Below are positions 46,244-54,445 of a DNA stretch of 64,000 nt, in pieces. Origin of the DNA: JADJPO01 sp046330955 (GTDB lineage: Bacteria > Actinomycetota > Actinomycetes > Actinomycetales > Kineosporiaceae); assembly GCA_046330955.1 (NCBI GenBank), contig JAXLRT010000013.1:83189-147188 (forward strand). Reading direction: 5' to 3'. Positions within the stretch are counted from its first letter, which is position 1, and each line of letters starts with the position of its first letter. The notes beneath the pieces are model-generated. The model saw only the letters and a program-made list of their open reading frames with translations, did not search any database and had not been told where the DNA came from. A program made the position numbers and the translations under genes.

Positions 46244-46615
46244 GTGGTGTTATCCCCTTTCCCAGGACTCGATCCTAGCACGCGAACGGAGCAGCGGCAG
46301 CGCGTTCGCCGAGCGTTTGCGCAGGTCAGAGGCGGGTATCGGGTCGGGGCGGCGCTTGACAAAGTCCTGACACCCGTGCCTGCACGGGTCCTGGGGCCGT
46401 CGTGCGGAGATCATCGGGGCCACGCCGCTCGGCGACACCGGTCAACCTGATACCGACTCGTACCCCGACCAGCGACGGCCCAGGGGCACGAGCGAGTAGG
46501 CTGCGCGCGGCGGGAAACCGAGCCGAGAACCCGTCTTCAGCAAGGTCATCGAGGGCCTGTCCGCAGGCCGTGGCCGAGCCGGCCCGGACGCGGGTCGGGT
46601 GGAAAGGAACCGGAC
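46244..46615. other. Gene-free region between carD and the lipoprotein gene
   Basis: This 372-base divergent promoter region has no convincing gene. It contains a TTGACA at 46356-46361 on the plus strand without a good -10, a small perfect hairpin (cccgtgc/gcacggg, 46373-46388) and a TAGGCT hexamer at 46498-46503. Confidence 0.5.
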
Positions 46616-47134
46616 GTGAAGCGCAACAGTGGTCAGGGACGATCGTCCCGACTGGGTGTCCTGCTCTCGGCGACGGCATTGCTCGTCGTCCCGGGGGTTG
46701 CGGGTTGTTCGTATGTGAGCCCCAACACCACCGCGACCACCTATGCCGCTGCTGATGGCACGAACGGTTCGATCACCGACCCCAACTCGGGCGCCGCCGT
46801 CCAGCTGCGCAACTTCCTCGTGGTCGGCACCGAGAAGGGCGCCGCGGGCACCCTGGTCGGCGCCGTGGTCAACCAGGGCACCAGTTCCGTGACGGTCGAC
46901 CTGACGGTGCTGGACGCCGCCGGGCAGGCCTCGGTGGGCACCGGCTCGGTGACCGTCGAGCCCGGCGAGCTCGCCAAGGTGGGCGGAACCGACGGCGCCA
47001 AGGTCTCGCTCGGCTCGCTGCCCACCGCTCCCGGCAGTGTCCTGAAGCTGCAGGCGCGCACCGGCGCCGGCACGGCCACGGTCTCGCTGCCGGTGGTCGC
47101 CGCCCAGGGCCATTACGCCTCGCTGAAGCCCTGA
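46616..47134 (+). CDS. Secreted lipoprotein, function unknown
   Basis: The 172-residue protein has a basic N-terminus, a hydrophobic stretch (LGVLLSATALLVVPG) and a lipobox VAGC, so it should be lipidated at Cys31. The mature part is a beta-rich single domain (VQLRNFLVVGTEKGAAGTLV, VTVDLTVLDAAGQASVGTGS) like the Fn3/DUF4352-type lipoproteins of actinobacteria. The GTG start follows AAAGGA. It is convergent with regX3 across a strong bidirectional hairpin. Confidence 0.85.
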   Translation: MKRNSGQGRSSRLGVLLSATALLVVPGVAGCSYVSPNTTATTYAAADGTNGSITDPNSGAAVQLRNFLVVGTEKGAAGTLVGAVVNQGTSSVTVDLTVLDAAGQASVGTGSVTVEPGELAKVGGTDGAKVSLGSLPTAPGSVLKLQARTGAGTATVSLPVVAAQGHYASLKP

Positions 47135-47170
47135 CCCGAGGCCCCTCGCGACAGGGGTCCCCGAAACGCC

Positions 47171-47205
47171 CGACAGGGCCGCTGCACGATGCAGCGGCCC
47201 TGTCG
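47171..47205. terminator. Bidirectional terminator between the lipoprotein gene and regX3
   Basis: Perfect 16-bp arms, cgacagggccgctgca and tgcagcggccctgtcg, around a three-base loop between two convergent genes. Confidence 0.9.
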
Positions 47206-47225
47206 AGGTTTGGTCCTCAGCCGGC

Positions 47226-47906
47226 TCAGGCCTCGTACTTGTAGCCCAGCCCTCGCACCGTGACGAGGAAGCGCGGGTTGGCCGGGTCGGGCTCGATCTT
47301 GCTGCGCAGTCGCTTCACGTGAACGTCCAGGGTCTTGGTGTCCCCCACGTAGTCGGCACCCCAGACCCGATCGATCAGCTGCATCCGGGTCAGCACCCGT
47401 CCCGCATTGCGCAGCAGCAGCTCGAGCAGCTCGAACTCCTTCAACGGCAGGGCGATCGGACGGCCGTCGACGGTCACCACGTGCCGGTCGACGTCCATGC
47501 GCACCGGCCCGGCCTGCACCGTGACCGTCGGCGGCGCCTCGGCCTCGGTACCCCGGCGCAAAACCGCCCGGATCCGGGCCACCAGCTCGCGCGAGGAGTA
47601 CGGCTTGGTGACGTAGTCGTCGGCACCCAGCTCGAGGCCGACCACCTTGTCGATCTCACTGTCCTTGGCCGTCAACATGATCACCGGGACGTTGCTGCGG
47701 GAACGCAGCTGGCGACACACCTCGGTGCCGGGCAACCCGGGCAGCATCAGGTCGAGCAGCACCAGGTCGGCGCCGGTCCGGTCGAACTCGTCCAGGGCCG
47801 ACGGACCATCCCCGGCGATCGTGACCTCGAAACCCTCCTTGCGCAGCAGGTACGACAACGGGTCGCTGAAGGACTCCTCGTCCTCGACCACGAGGATGCG
47901 GGTCAC
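47226..47906 (-). CDS. regX3: Phosphate-responsive response regulator RegX3 (OmpR family)
   Basis: The 226-residue protein has a receiver domain (ILVVEDEESFSDPLSYLLRK, phosphoacceptor in DLVLLDLMLPGLPG, switch Lys in YVTKPYSSREL) and an OmpR winged helix (LPLKEFELLELLLRNAGRVL, DVHVKRLRSKIEPDP). RegX3 is the phosphate-limitation regulator of actinobacteria. It starts at a GTG that overlaps the senX3 stop (GTGA). Identity rests on the senX3 and phoU context and on the nearby gpm-mshA block. Confidence 0.93.
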   Translation of the reverse strand: MTRILVVEDEESFSDPLSYLLRKEGFEVTIAGDGPSALDEFDRTGADLVLLDLMLPGLPGTEVCRQLRSRSNVPVIMLTAKDSEIDKVVGLELGADDYVTKPYSSRELVARIRAVLRRGTEAEAPPTVTVQAGPVRMDVDRHVVTVDGRPIALPLKEFELLELLLRNAGRVLTRMQLIDRVWGADYVGDTKTLDVHVKRLRSKIEPDPANPRFLVTVRGLGYKYEA

Positions 47907-49153
47907 GATGTGGCTCCTCTCGATGGTGCGCCGCTCGAGTCGGCGTGGATCGGCAGCCCCAGGGCAGGGCTCACGGGTGGATCGGTGAGAACCGCGGGCG
48001 AGGACGGCGCGCCGTCCGCCGTGGCTGCCGCGTGGGCGCTGTCGGGCAACCGCAGGGTGAAGGTCGACCCGACGCCCTCCTCACTCCACACCGTCACCTC
48101 GCCGCCGTGGTTGGCCGCCACGTGCTTGACGATGCTCAGACCCAGGCCGGTGCCCCCGGTCGCGCGGGAGCGGGCCGGGTCGACCCGGTAGAAGCGCTCG
48201 AAGATGCGCTCCAGGTCGGTCTTCGGGATGCCGTACCCCTGATCCTTGATCGCGATCTCGACCAGGCCGTCCACCCGGCGCACGGCCACGCCGACCCGGG
48301 TGCCCTCGGGTGAGTAGGCGATGGCGTTGTCGACCAGGTTGCGGACCGCGGTGACCAGCAGGTCACGGTCGCCGTAGACGATGGCGCCCAGGTCACCACC
48401 GGTGGCCACCGTGATCTGCTTGCGCTGCGCGGCCAACCGCACCCGGTCGACGGCGTCGGAGATGACCACGTCGACGCCCACCGGCTCGGGCGGGTGCAAC
48501 GCGTCCGCCACCTGCAACCGCGACAGGTCGATGATCTCCTGCACCAGCGTGGCCAGGCGCTGCGCCTCGCGCTCCATCCGGTCGGCGAAGTGCTGCACCG
48601 CCTCCGGGTCGTCGCAGGCATCCGAGACCGCCTCGGCCAGCAGCTTGAGCGCGCCGATCGGGGTCTTGAGCTCGTGGCTGACGTTGGCCACGAAGTCGCG
48701 GCGCACCTCCTCGACCCGGCGCGCCTCGGTGCGGTCGTCCACCAGCACCAGCACGTACTCCGAGCCCAGCGGGGCGACCCGAGCGTTGACGACGATCCGC
48801 CCCAGGCCCAGGGGGCCGCGGGGCAGTTCCAGTTCGCGCTCGCGGACGACACCGAACCGGCGGGCCTCCGTGGCCATGTCGTGCAACTCGGAGTGCACCA
48901 GGTCGTGCCCGCGCACCAGACCGAAGGCGTACGCGGCCGGGCTGGCGGTGCTGACCTCCTGGCCGGCGTCCAGCAGGATTGCCGCCGAGCGCAGCACGGC
49001 GAGCACATCGGTCAGTCCCGGCGGCAGGTCGGGCTCGGGAACCATGGCCAGCCGACGACGTTCCGCCTCCCCCAGCCGGAAGGCGAGCATGCCGAGGACA
49101 CCGGTGAGCAGACCGACCAGACCGGCCAGCGCAACGATCCACGACAAGGTCAC
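47903..49153 (-). CDS. senX3: Sensor histidine kinase SenX3
   Basis: The GTG at 49153 gives 416 residues. There is one clear N-terminal helix (WIVALAGLVGLLTGVLGML), a PAS domain, then HisKA with RRDFVANVSHELKTPIGALK and the ATPase motifs RNLVDNAIAYSPEGTRVGVA, IKDQGYGIPKTDLERIFERF and GGTGLGLSIVKHVAANHGGE. SenX3 phosphorylates RegX3, with PhoU and the Pst transporter as inputs. The GTGA overlap with regX3 indicates coupling. Divergent phoU starts 215 bases upstream. Confidence 0.93.
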   Translation of the reverse strand: MTLSWIVALAGLVGLLTGVLGMLAFRLGEAERRRLAMVPEPDLPPGLTDVLAVLRSAAILLDAGQEVSTASPAAYAFGLVRGHDLVHSELHDMATEARRFGVVRERELELPRGPLGLGRIVVNARVAPLGSEYVLVLVDDRTEARRVEEVRRDFVANVSHELKTPIGALKLLAEAVSDACDDPEAVQHFADRMEREAQRLATLVQEIIDLSRLQVADALHPPEPVGVDVVISDAVDRVRLAAQRKQITVATGGDLGAIVYGDRDLLVTAVRNLVDNAIAYSPEGTRVGVAVRRVDGLVEIAIKDQGYGIPKTDLERIFERFYRVDPARSRATGGTGLGLSIVKHVAANHGGEVTVWSEEGVGSTFTLRLPDSAHAAATADGAPSSPAVLTDPPVSPALGLPIHADSSGAPSRGATS

Positions 49154-49224
49154 ATTGTTCAGGGTAGGGCGCACCACCGGGTTGGCACCTGGCAGTGACC
49201 CGGTCGGGTCAGGATTCGACCCGT

Positions 49225-49314
49225 GTTCACGCGACCGTCCGCCCGGGTTCACACCAAGGTCCTGACCCGCGGGGATGTGGCGTTCACCTAGCATGGATCG
49301 ACCGTTCACACCTT
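49225..49314 (+). promoter_or_regulatory. PHO-box-like GTTCAC repeats between senX3 and phoU
   Basis: Four GTTCAC hexamers occur at 49225, 49247, 49282 and 49304. Each pair is 22 bases apart, two turns of the 11-base direct-repeat unit of actinobacterial PHO boxes. Degenerate units (cgtccgcccgg at 49236, ggtcctgaccc at 49258) fill the gaps. A TAGCAT at 49288-49293 could be the phoU -10 box. RegX3/PhoP-type control of both directions is inferred. Confidence 0.7.
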
Positions 49315-49368
49315 CCTGACACCGTGAGGTCGACGGGCGTCCACCCAGGCAGGGAAACGGAGTACGGC

Positions 49369-50016
49369 ATGCGTGAGCACTACCAGGACGACCTGCAGAG
49401 CCTGTCCGATCTCCTCGTGGAGATGACACGTCTGGTCGGGTCGGCGATCGCGCGCGCCACCATGGCGCTGCTCGACGCCGATCTGTCGCTGGCCGAGTCG
49501 GTGATCTCGGCAGATGGGCAGGTCGACGCCCTGCACCTCGAGTTCGAGGAACGCTCCATGGCGCTGCTGGCGCTGCAACAGCCGGTTGCCACCGACCTGC
49601 GGGTGGTCGTGACCGGGTTGCGGATGAGCAGCGATCTCGAGCGCATGGGCGATCTGGCGCGCCACGTGGCCAAGCTCGGCCGGATGCGCCATCCTCGCTC
49701 GGCGATCCCCGCCGAGGTCCGGTCGACGGTGCTCGAGATGGGTCAGGTCGCCGAACGCATCGTGGCCAAGACCGGCAGCGTGATCGCCATGCGCGACCTG
49801 ACGGCCGCGGTCGAGCTCGAGACGGACGACGACGCGATGGACGACCTGCACCGCACGTTGTTCGCCCTGATCCTGGACGACGCGTGGCCCCACGGCGTCG
49901 AGACCGCCGTCGACGTGACCCTGTGCGGGCGGTACTACGAGCGCTTCGCCGATCACGCCGTCTCGGTGGCTCGGCGGGTGGTCTTCCTGGTGACCGGTGA
50001 GCGCGTCCTGAACTGA
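49369..50016 (+). CDS. phoU: Phosphate-signalling protein PhoU
   Basis: The ATG at 49369 follows GGAG at six bases. The 215-residue protein is two PhoU three-helix repeats: LLVEMTRLVGSAIARATMAL, ALQQPVATDLRVVVTGLRMS with SDLERMGDLARHVAKLGRMR, and the second repeat ending CGRYYERFADHAVSVARRVV. PhoU links the phosphate transporter to the sensor kinase and keeps the regulon off when phosphate is plentiful. Its last 23 bases, stop included, are the start of the left 64-bp direct repeat. Confidence 0.96.
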   Translation: MREHYQDDLQSLSDLLVEMTRLVGSAIARATMALLDADLSLAESVISADGQVDALHLEFEERSMALLALQQPVATDLRVVVTGLRMSSDLERMGDLARHVAKLGRMRHPRSAIPAEVRSTVLEMGQVAERIVAKTGSVIAMRDLTAAVELETDDDAMDDLHRTLFALILDDAWPHGVETAVDVTLCGRYYERFADHAVSVARRVVFLVTGERVLN

Positions 50017-50057
50017 CCTGTGCTCACCCCGCCATCGGCCGTGGTCAGGTGATCACG
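49994..50057 (+). repeat. Left 64-bp direct repeat flanking the type VII-like island
   Basis: It holds the last phoU codons and stop, then the left arm and first part of the right arm of the downstream hairpin. The first 36 bases and the last 13 are identical to 60219-60282; the middle differs by a one-base shift and a few substitutions. The hairpin is broken on this side, where the sequence diverges after tgatcacg. Confidence 0.9.
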
Positions 50058-50899
50058 AAGGTTTGGCAGAGGCGCTCGGGCCGGTCTTGGGTGTGGTCGG
50101 ATCGGTCTTGGGAGTGCTCGGGCCGGGGACCGGGACCGAGGGACCGGTCGTGGTCGGGGGCGTGGTCGGCTTGACGGTGACCGGAGTGGCCGTGGTGACG
50201 CTCGCCGTCCGCTGCAGTGCCAGGCCACCGCCGGTGCACCGCTTGGTCGCGGTGTAGGTGGTAGCCGGGTTGCCGGTGAAGCTGTGCGTGGACGCACCGG
50301 CGCCGGCGCTGAGCGAGCCCGGTGCCGAGGCGTCGGCGGGCGAACTGCTCACCGAGATCGTGCAGTCCAACGTGATGCCGGATCCGTTCTGCGAGACAGC
50401 GGTCCAGCTCACGGTGACCGTCAGGCCGGAAGCGCCGATCGAGACCCCGCCCGGGTCGGGCGTGCCGTGCGGCGTGACCGAGACCGTGTTCGACCAGGTG
50501 CACAGCTTGTTCGAGTTGCACACCGTGGCGGCGAAACCGTAGGGCTGACCGTTGGTCAGGCCCGTCACGACCACGCTGTAGGCGCCGGCGCCGGCAACCG
50601 TCATCGGCCGCGACCCCCCGGCGTAGGTCACGGTGACACTGCTGATCCTGCCCGATCCGGCAGCAACCCGGGTCAGGCTCAAGGTGGCCCGCTGGTCGCC
50701 GCTGCCGCCGGTGGCCACGCTCAGCAGCGGGGCCGGCGGCGCGCCGGGAGACGGGGGGCCCACGGACTTGGGGACCGGGTTCGTGACGGCCTGGCCGCCT
50801 CCGTTGTAGCCGGCGTTCCGGCCGCCGGCCGGATACCCCGGCACGGCCACCGGCACCGGCGGGGCTCCGCGGTCGCCGGTGGCGCGGTGCTCGCCACCG
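50053..50899 (-). pseudogene. Displaced C-terminal (Fn3-like) part of the island Ser/Thr kinase
   Basis: In the frame next to that of the kinase, the sequence after GAPPVPVAVPGYPAGGRNAG continues as an extracytoplasmic domain with Fn3-like strands (VTYAGGSRPMTVAGAGAYSV, VVTGLTNGQPYGFAATVCNS, NPATTYTATKRCTGGG). A Thr/Pro-rich tail ends in GPSASAKPS. A single-base shift within about 50850-50900 separates it from the kinase. Its stop codon lies inside the left 64-bp repeat. Confidence 0.7.
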
Positions 50900-52274
50900 G
50901 CACGGGGACGGTCGCACCGCCCGGGGCGCCGGTGGGCGAGGTGGTGGCCCCCGCCTGCGTGATGGTGTCGTTCTCGGTGCCGCGGTGCATCAGGAGCGTC
51001 GCCGAGACGGCGACGATCGCCAGGACGGCGGCAGCCGAACCGCCGATCGCCGCCATCATCCGACGGGTCAGGCCCGAACGCCGCGCCGGCTCGTCCTGCA
51101 TCGGGATGTCGAAGGCGCTCGGCGGGCGCAGCCCGGCGGGACGCAGCGAGGGCGCGCGCACCGGATCCACCGAGGGCGGGCCACCGGGCGCGCCGCGCAA
51201 GATCGGGGTCAGCTGGGTAGCGGCCTGCGGGCCGACACCAGTTCCCCCTCCGGCACGCGCACCGGCTCGGACGCCCGTCTCGCCCGACAGCCGAATCATG
51301 GTCGCCGCGCCCTGCGCGTCGGCAGGTGGCCGGGCGGCACCCGTTGGCGACGCATCGAGCGGCCCGCCCGCCCCGATCCGGAACTGGGTCTCGGCGTCGG
51401 CCAGCTCGACCTGCCCGGCGACCGGGGCAGCGGGGTCCAGAGCCAGGCTGCGCAACACCGATGCCGCTGCCGCGGCGCTCGGGCGCTGCTCGGGCTCCTT
51501 GGCCACCAGCCGCGAGACGATTGCCCACACCGCCGCCGACATGCCCGGTGGCGCCACGGGCTGCTCGTAGAGGTGCTTCTGCGCCACGGCCATCGGGTGC
51601 TCGGCGGTGAACATCCGGCGTCCCGCGAACAGCTCGTAGACGATCACGCCGAGGGCGTACAGGTCCGAGGCGGGGGTGGCCCGGGCGCCGGTCAGCACCT
51701 CGGGCGCGATGTAGCCGTAGGTGCCCATGACCGCCCGGCTGGTGGTCTGGTGCGAGGACCAGATGCCCGAGACCCCGAAATCGGTGATCAGAGCGCACGG
51801 CCGCGCGTCGCCGTCCCGCTGGCACAACACATTCGATGGCTTCAGGTCACGATGCACCACTCCGGCGGCGTGGACGGCGACCAGGCCGTCGGCGATGTCG
51901 GCCGCCAGGTCGAGCGCCAGCGCAGGCTCGACCGGACCGTGCGACATCAGGCCGGTCAGATCACCGCCCTTCACCCGCGCCATCACGATCGAGAGTCGAT
52001 CACCCTCGGCCACCAGGTCGTGGATGCGCACCACGTTGGCGTGGCGTATCGAGGCGATGATCTCGCGCTCGCGCAGGAAGCGTGAGAGTACCTCGGGGTC
52101 GGAGGCGTACTCAGGACGCAGCACCTTGGCCACCAGGTCAAGGTCGCTGTCGCGACGCGTCGCGCGGTACACCAGGCCCATCGCCCCCGACCCGATGGCC
52201 TCGTGTAAAAGGTAGTTCTGCCCCAGCGGCCGCCCCTCGGACACCTCGGTCATGTCAGTGCTCGAGCCCCCCAT
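50721..52274 (-). CDS. Ser/Thr protein kinase of the type VII-like module (frameshifted before its ectodomain)
   Basis: The kinase domain spans about residues 21-285: GSGAMGLVYRA glycine loop, Lys50, VVHRDLKPSNVLC, LITDFGVSG and GTYGYIAPEVL. A Pro/Ala-rich linker and one membrane helix follow (MMAAIGGSAAAVLAIVAVSA). The reading then slips into an Arg/Pro-rich, non-natural end (RRCRWPCRG), while the true ectodomain continues in the adjacent frame. ATGs at 52274 and 52253 are possible starts. It diverges from the PP2C gene, and the two form an obvious kinase/phosphatase pair that could control the FHA proteins. Confidence 0.85.
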   Translation of the reverse strand: MGGSSTDMTEVSEGRPLGQNYLLHEAIGSGAMGLVYRATRRDSDLDLVAKVLRPEYASDPEVLSRFLREREIIASIRHANVVRIHDLVAEGDRLSIVMARVKGGDLTGLMSHGPVEPALALDLAADIADGLVAVHAAGVVHRDLKPSNVLCQRDGDARPCALITDFGVSGIWSSHQTTSRAVMGTYGYIAPEVLTGARATPASDLYALGVIVYELFAGRRMFTAEHPMAVAQKHLYEQPVAPPGMSAAVWAIVSRLVAKEPEQRPSAAAAASVLRSLALDPAAPVAGQVELADAETQFRIGAGGPLDASPTGAARPPADAQGAATMIRLSGETGVRAGARAGGGTGVGPQAATQLTPILRGAPGGPPSVDPVRAPSLRPAGLRPPSAFDIPMQDEPARRSGLTRRMMAAIGGSAAAVLAIVAVSATLLMHRGTENDTITQAGATTSPTGAPGGATVPVPVASTAPPATAEPRRCRWPCRGIRPAAGTPATTEAARPSRTRSPSPWAPRLPARRRPRC

Positions 52275-52492
52275 CCTGACTCACGGTCTTCACTCAGGCC
52301 ACTCTCACGCCGCCTCGCGCATTCCCCCTCGGGCGTCGGCAACCTCATCGACTCTAACCGTCACCGGCGGTCATATCCGAGCGATCCGCGAAAAACCGGA
52401 AGAACACCGCGAGAGCTCACCACTGCCGCTAATGTCGCGACGTGGCGAAGGCACGCCGAGCATGATGTGCCACGGCGAACCGGGGCGGGGCG

Positions 52493-53275
52493 ATGGGCAT
52501 TTCCTGGGGCTGGGCAACCGATGTCGGCCTGCGTCGCGCGCACAACGAGGACGCCCTGCTGGCCCGTGCCGGATTGTTCGTGGTCGCGGACGGCATGGGT
52601 GGACACGCCGCCGGTGAAGTTGCCTCTCGCCTTGCTGTTCAAGCGTTCTCGGACCTTGCCGATCATGCCGCCGAGCTCACCGCCGATGCCGTCCAGGCCA
52701 CCCTGACCTCGTCCGGGCAGCGCATCCAGACCCGATCAGAGCAGGATTCCAAAACTGCGGGAATGGCAACAACAGTTGTCGGCATGGCGGCGGTGATGCA
52801 GGGCGAGAGTCCTTATTGGATCGCCTTCAACATCGGTGATTCCCGCCTCTACCATTGCCGCACCGACGGCGTGGAACGGATCTCCGTCGACCATTCCTAC
52901 GTGCAGGAACTCGTCGATGAGGGCCGGTTGCGGCGGGCCGGTACCAGGGACCATCCCTCGCGCAGCGTGATCACCCGAGCGCTGGGAATTCCAGGCAGCC
53001 GGCCCGCCGATTTCTGGTTGTTTCCCCGCGAGCCCGGGCAACGTTTCCTGCTCTGCTCGGACGGCCTGACCGATGAGGTGAACGACACCGGCATCGCCGC
53101 CACCCTGGCGACCTCGGTCGGGCCACAGGACGCCGCCGATCGGCTGGTATCCGCGGCGCTGCAGGCCGGAGGGTCCGACAACGTGAGCGTGATCGTGGTC
53201 GACGTCGCGAGCGGGCCCGATCCGCTCGGCGCCGACCCTGGGGCCACCGCACCCCTGGACACGCTGTGGCCGTGA
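52493..53275 (+). CDS. PP2C-type Ser/Thr protein phosphatase
   Basis: The 260-residue soluble protein has all PP2C metal motifs: RRAHNEDALLARAGLFVVAD with VADGMGGHAAGEVAS, AFNIGDSRLYHCRTDG, LCSDGLTDEVND and GGSDNVSVIVVDVAS. It should reverse phosphorylation by the divergent kinase. Its stop overlaps the next start as GTGA. It is complete, unlike several neighbours. Confidence 0.95.
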   Translation: MGISWGWATDVGLRRAHNEDALLARAGLFVVADGMGGHAAGEVASRLAVQAFSDLADHAAELTADAVQATLTSSGQRIQTRSEQDSKTAGMATTVVGMAAVMQGESPYWIAFNIGDSRLYHCRTDGVERISVDHSYVQELVDEGRLRRAGTRDHPSRSVITRALGIPGSRPADFWLFPREPGQRFLLCSDGLTDEVNDTGIAATLATSVGPQDAADRLVSAALQAGGSDNVSVIVVDVASGPDPLGADPGATAPLDTLWP

Positions 53276-53616
53276 GCACCTCCACCTACCGGCCCGGGCG
53301 GGGGTGGGCCTTGGTGGGTGAGCGCTGTGCCACCCTGCTCGCCGAGCCGCCGGAGCCGGCGCTGCGCGACGAGGCTGTGGCGGGCGGTGTCGCAGGGCGG
53401 AGCCGTCGAGGCGCTGGCTGCGCTGGGCCAGTGCCCTCGCAGCCCCGGGGGCTACGTCGTGGCGGGGTCGTGCCCCGGGGCGTCCGGGTCGTCGCCGGGC
53501 CGGGCACCGTGGCAGACGTCGATCTGCGAGACGGCAGCCGGGAGGTCGTCGCGGGCGCGATGACGCAGGCGGTCACGGATGTGATCGTCGCGCAGTGTGT
53601 CGGTGTCACCGCATGA
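53272..53616 (+). pseudogene. N-terminal part of the FHA-protein gene, broken by frameshifts
   Basis: A GTG overlapping the PP2C stop (GTGA) begins STSTYRPGRGWALVGERCAT. The sequence makes sense up to about 53365, then in the next frame (LWRAVSQGGAVEALAALGQ, SPGGYVVA), then back in the first (GVRVVAGPGTVADVDLRDGS, TQAVTDVIVAQ). It appears to be the N-terminal domain normally fused to the zinc-ribbon/FHA protein that follows. Two or three single-base shifts are required. A separate small gene is possible but less likely. Confidence 0.55.
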
Positions 53617-54445
53617 GCTGCCGCGGGCCGTCATCGTCCGCCGGTCCAGCCCGCGCAGCGAGCCGGCCGAGCCCGACCTACCGGTGGTGGCCGGGGTCGT
53701 GCGAGCCGATCAGGTGACCTGGGTGGTGCCGGCCGAGGCCTCCGTCGAGCACCCCGCGCCACCACCCCCGCCGTCGGCCCGACGACGCAGCGTGGAAGAT
53801 GCCGCCGTCCGTACGCCGGAGGACCTCGACGGCGAGGCTGGGCACCTGGACCTGTCCCGATCGATGCCGCTACCAGCCCCCGCGATGTCGGGTGCTGCCC
53901 GGCCGGCGCCCGGTCCCCACCCGACATCGCCGCACGCGTCCGGCCACGCCGACACGGTCTACGGCCTGCTCCCCGACCCGGCCCGCGCTCAGGTGAGTGC
54001 CGTGTTCTGCCCCAACGGTCACCCGAGCCCGCACGGCAGCCCGGTCTGCCGGGACTGCGCCGTCCGGATCGTCGACCCGACCCCCCACCTGCTGCCGCGG
54101 CCGCGGCTGGGCACCTTGCGCTTCTCCTCGGGTCAGACCGTCAGCCTGGACCGGTCGGTGCTCATCGGGCGCAACCCGATGGCGATGCGGGTCAGCGGCG
54201 ACGAGTTCCCCACGATCATCCCGTTGCGGCACGCCGGCCAGGACGTCTCACGCACCCACGTCGAGATCCGCCTGGTCGAGTGGAGTGTGCTGCTCATCGA
54301 TCTCGGCTCGCGCAACGGCACGATGGTGACCATTCCCGGGCGCACCCGACTGCGCCTCGAGGCTCATCGGCCGATCGAACTGATCCCCGGCACCGTCGTC
54401 CAGCTCGCGGACGACGTCACCTTCGTCTTCGAGGTGCAACGTTGA
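53597..54445 (+). CDS. FHA-domain protein with zinc ribbon (type VII-like module)
   Basis: The frame, open from a GTG at 53597, encodes about 282 residues. After a Pro-rich region comes a zinc-ribbon-like VFCPNGHPSPHGSPVCRDC. The FHA domain follows at about residues 170-280: SVLIGRNP, then DVSRTHVEIRLVEWSVLLID and LGSRNGTMV with the conserved Arg, Ser and His. FHA domains bind phosphothreonine, so it is a plausible reader for the cluster kinase. The true N-terminus probably lies further upstream in other frames. The stop overlaps the TTG start of the ATPase gene (TTGA). Confidence 0.85.
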   Translation: MSVSPHELPRAVIVRRSSPRSEPAEPDLPVVAGVVRADQVTWVVPAEASVEHPAPPPPPSARRRSVEDAAVRTPEDLDGEAGHLDLSRSMPLPAPAMSGAARPAPGPHPTSPHASGHADTVYGLLPDPARAQVSAVFCPNGHPSPHGSPVCRDCAVRIVDPTPHLLPRPRLGTLRFSSGQTVSLDRSVLIGRNPMAMRVSGDEFPTIIPLRHAGQDVSRTHVEIRLVEWSVLLIDLGSRNGTMVTIPGRTRLRLEAHRPIELIPGTVVQLADDVTFVFEVQR

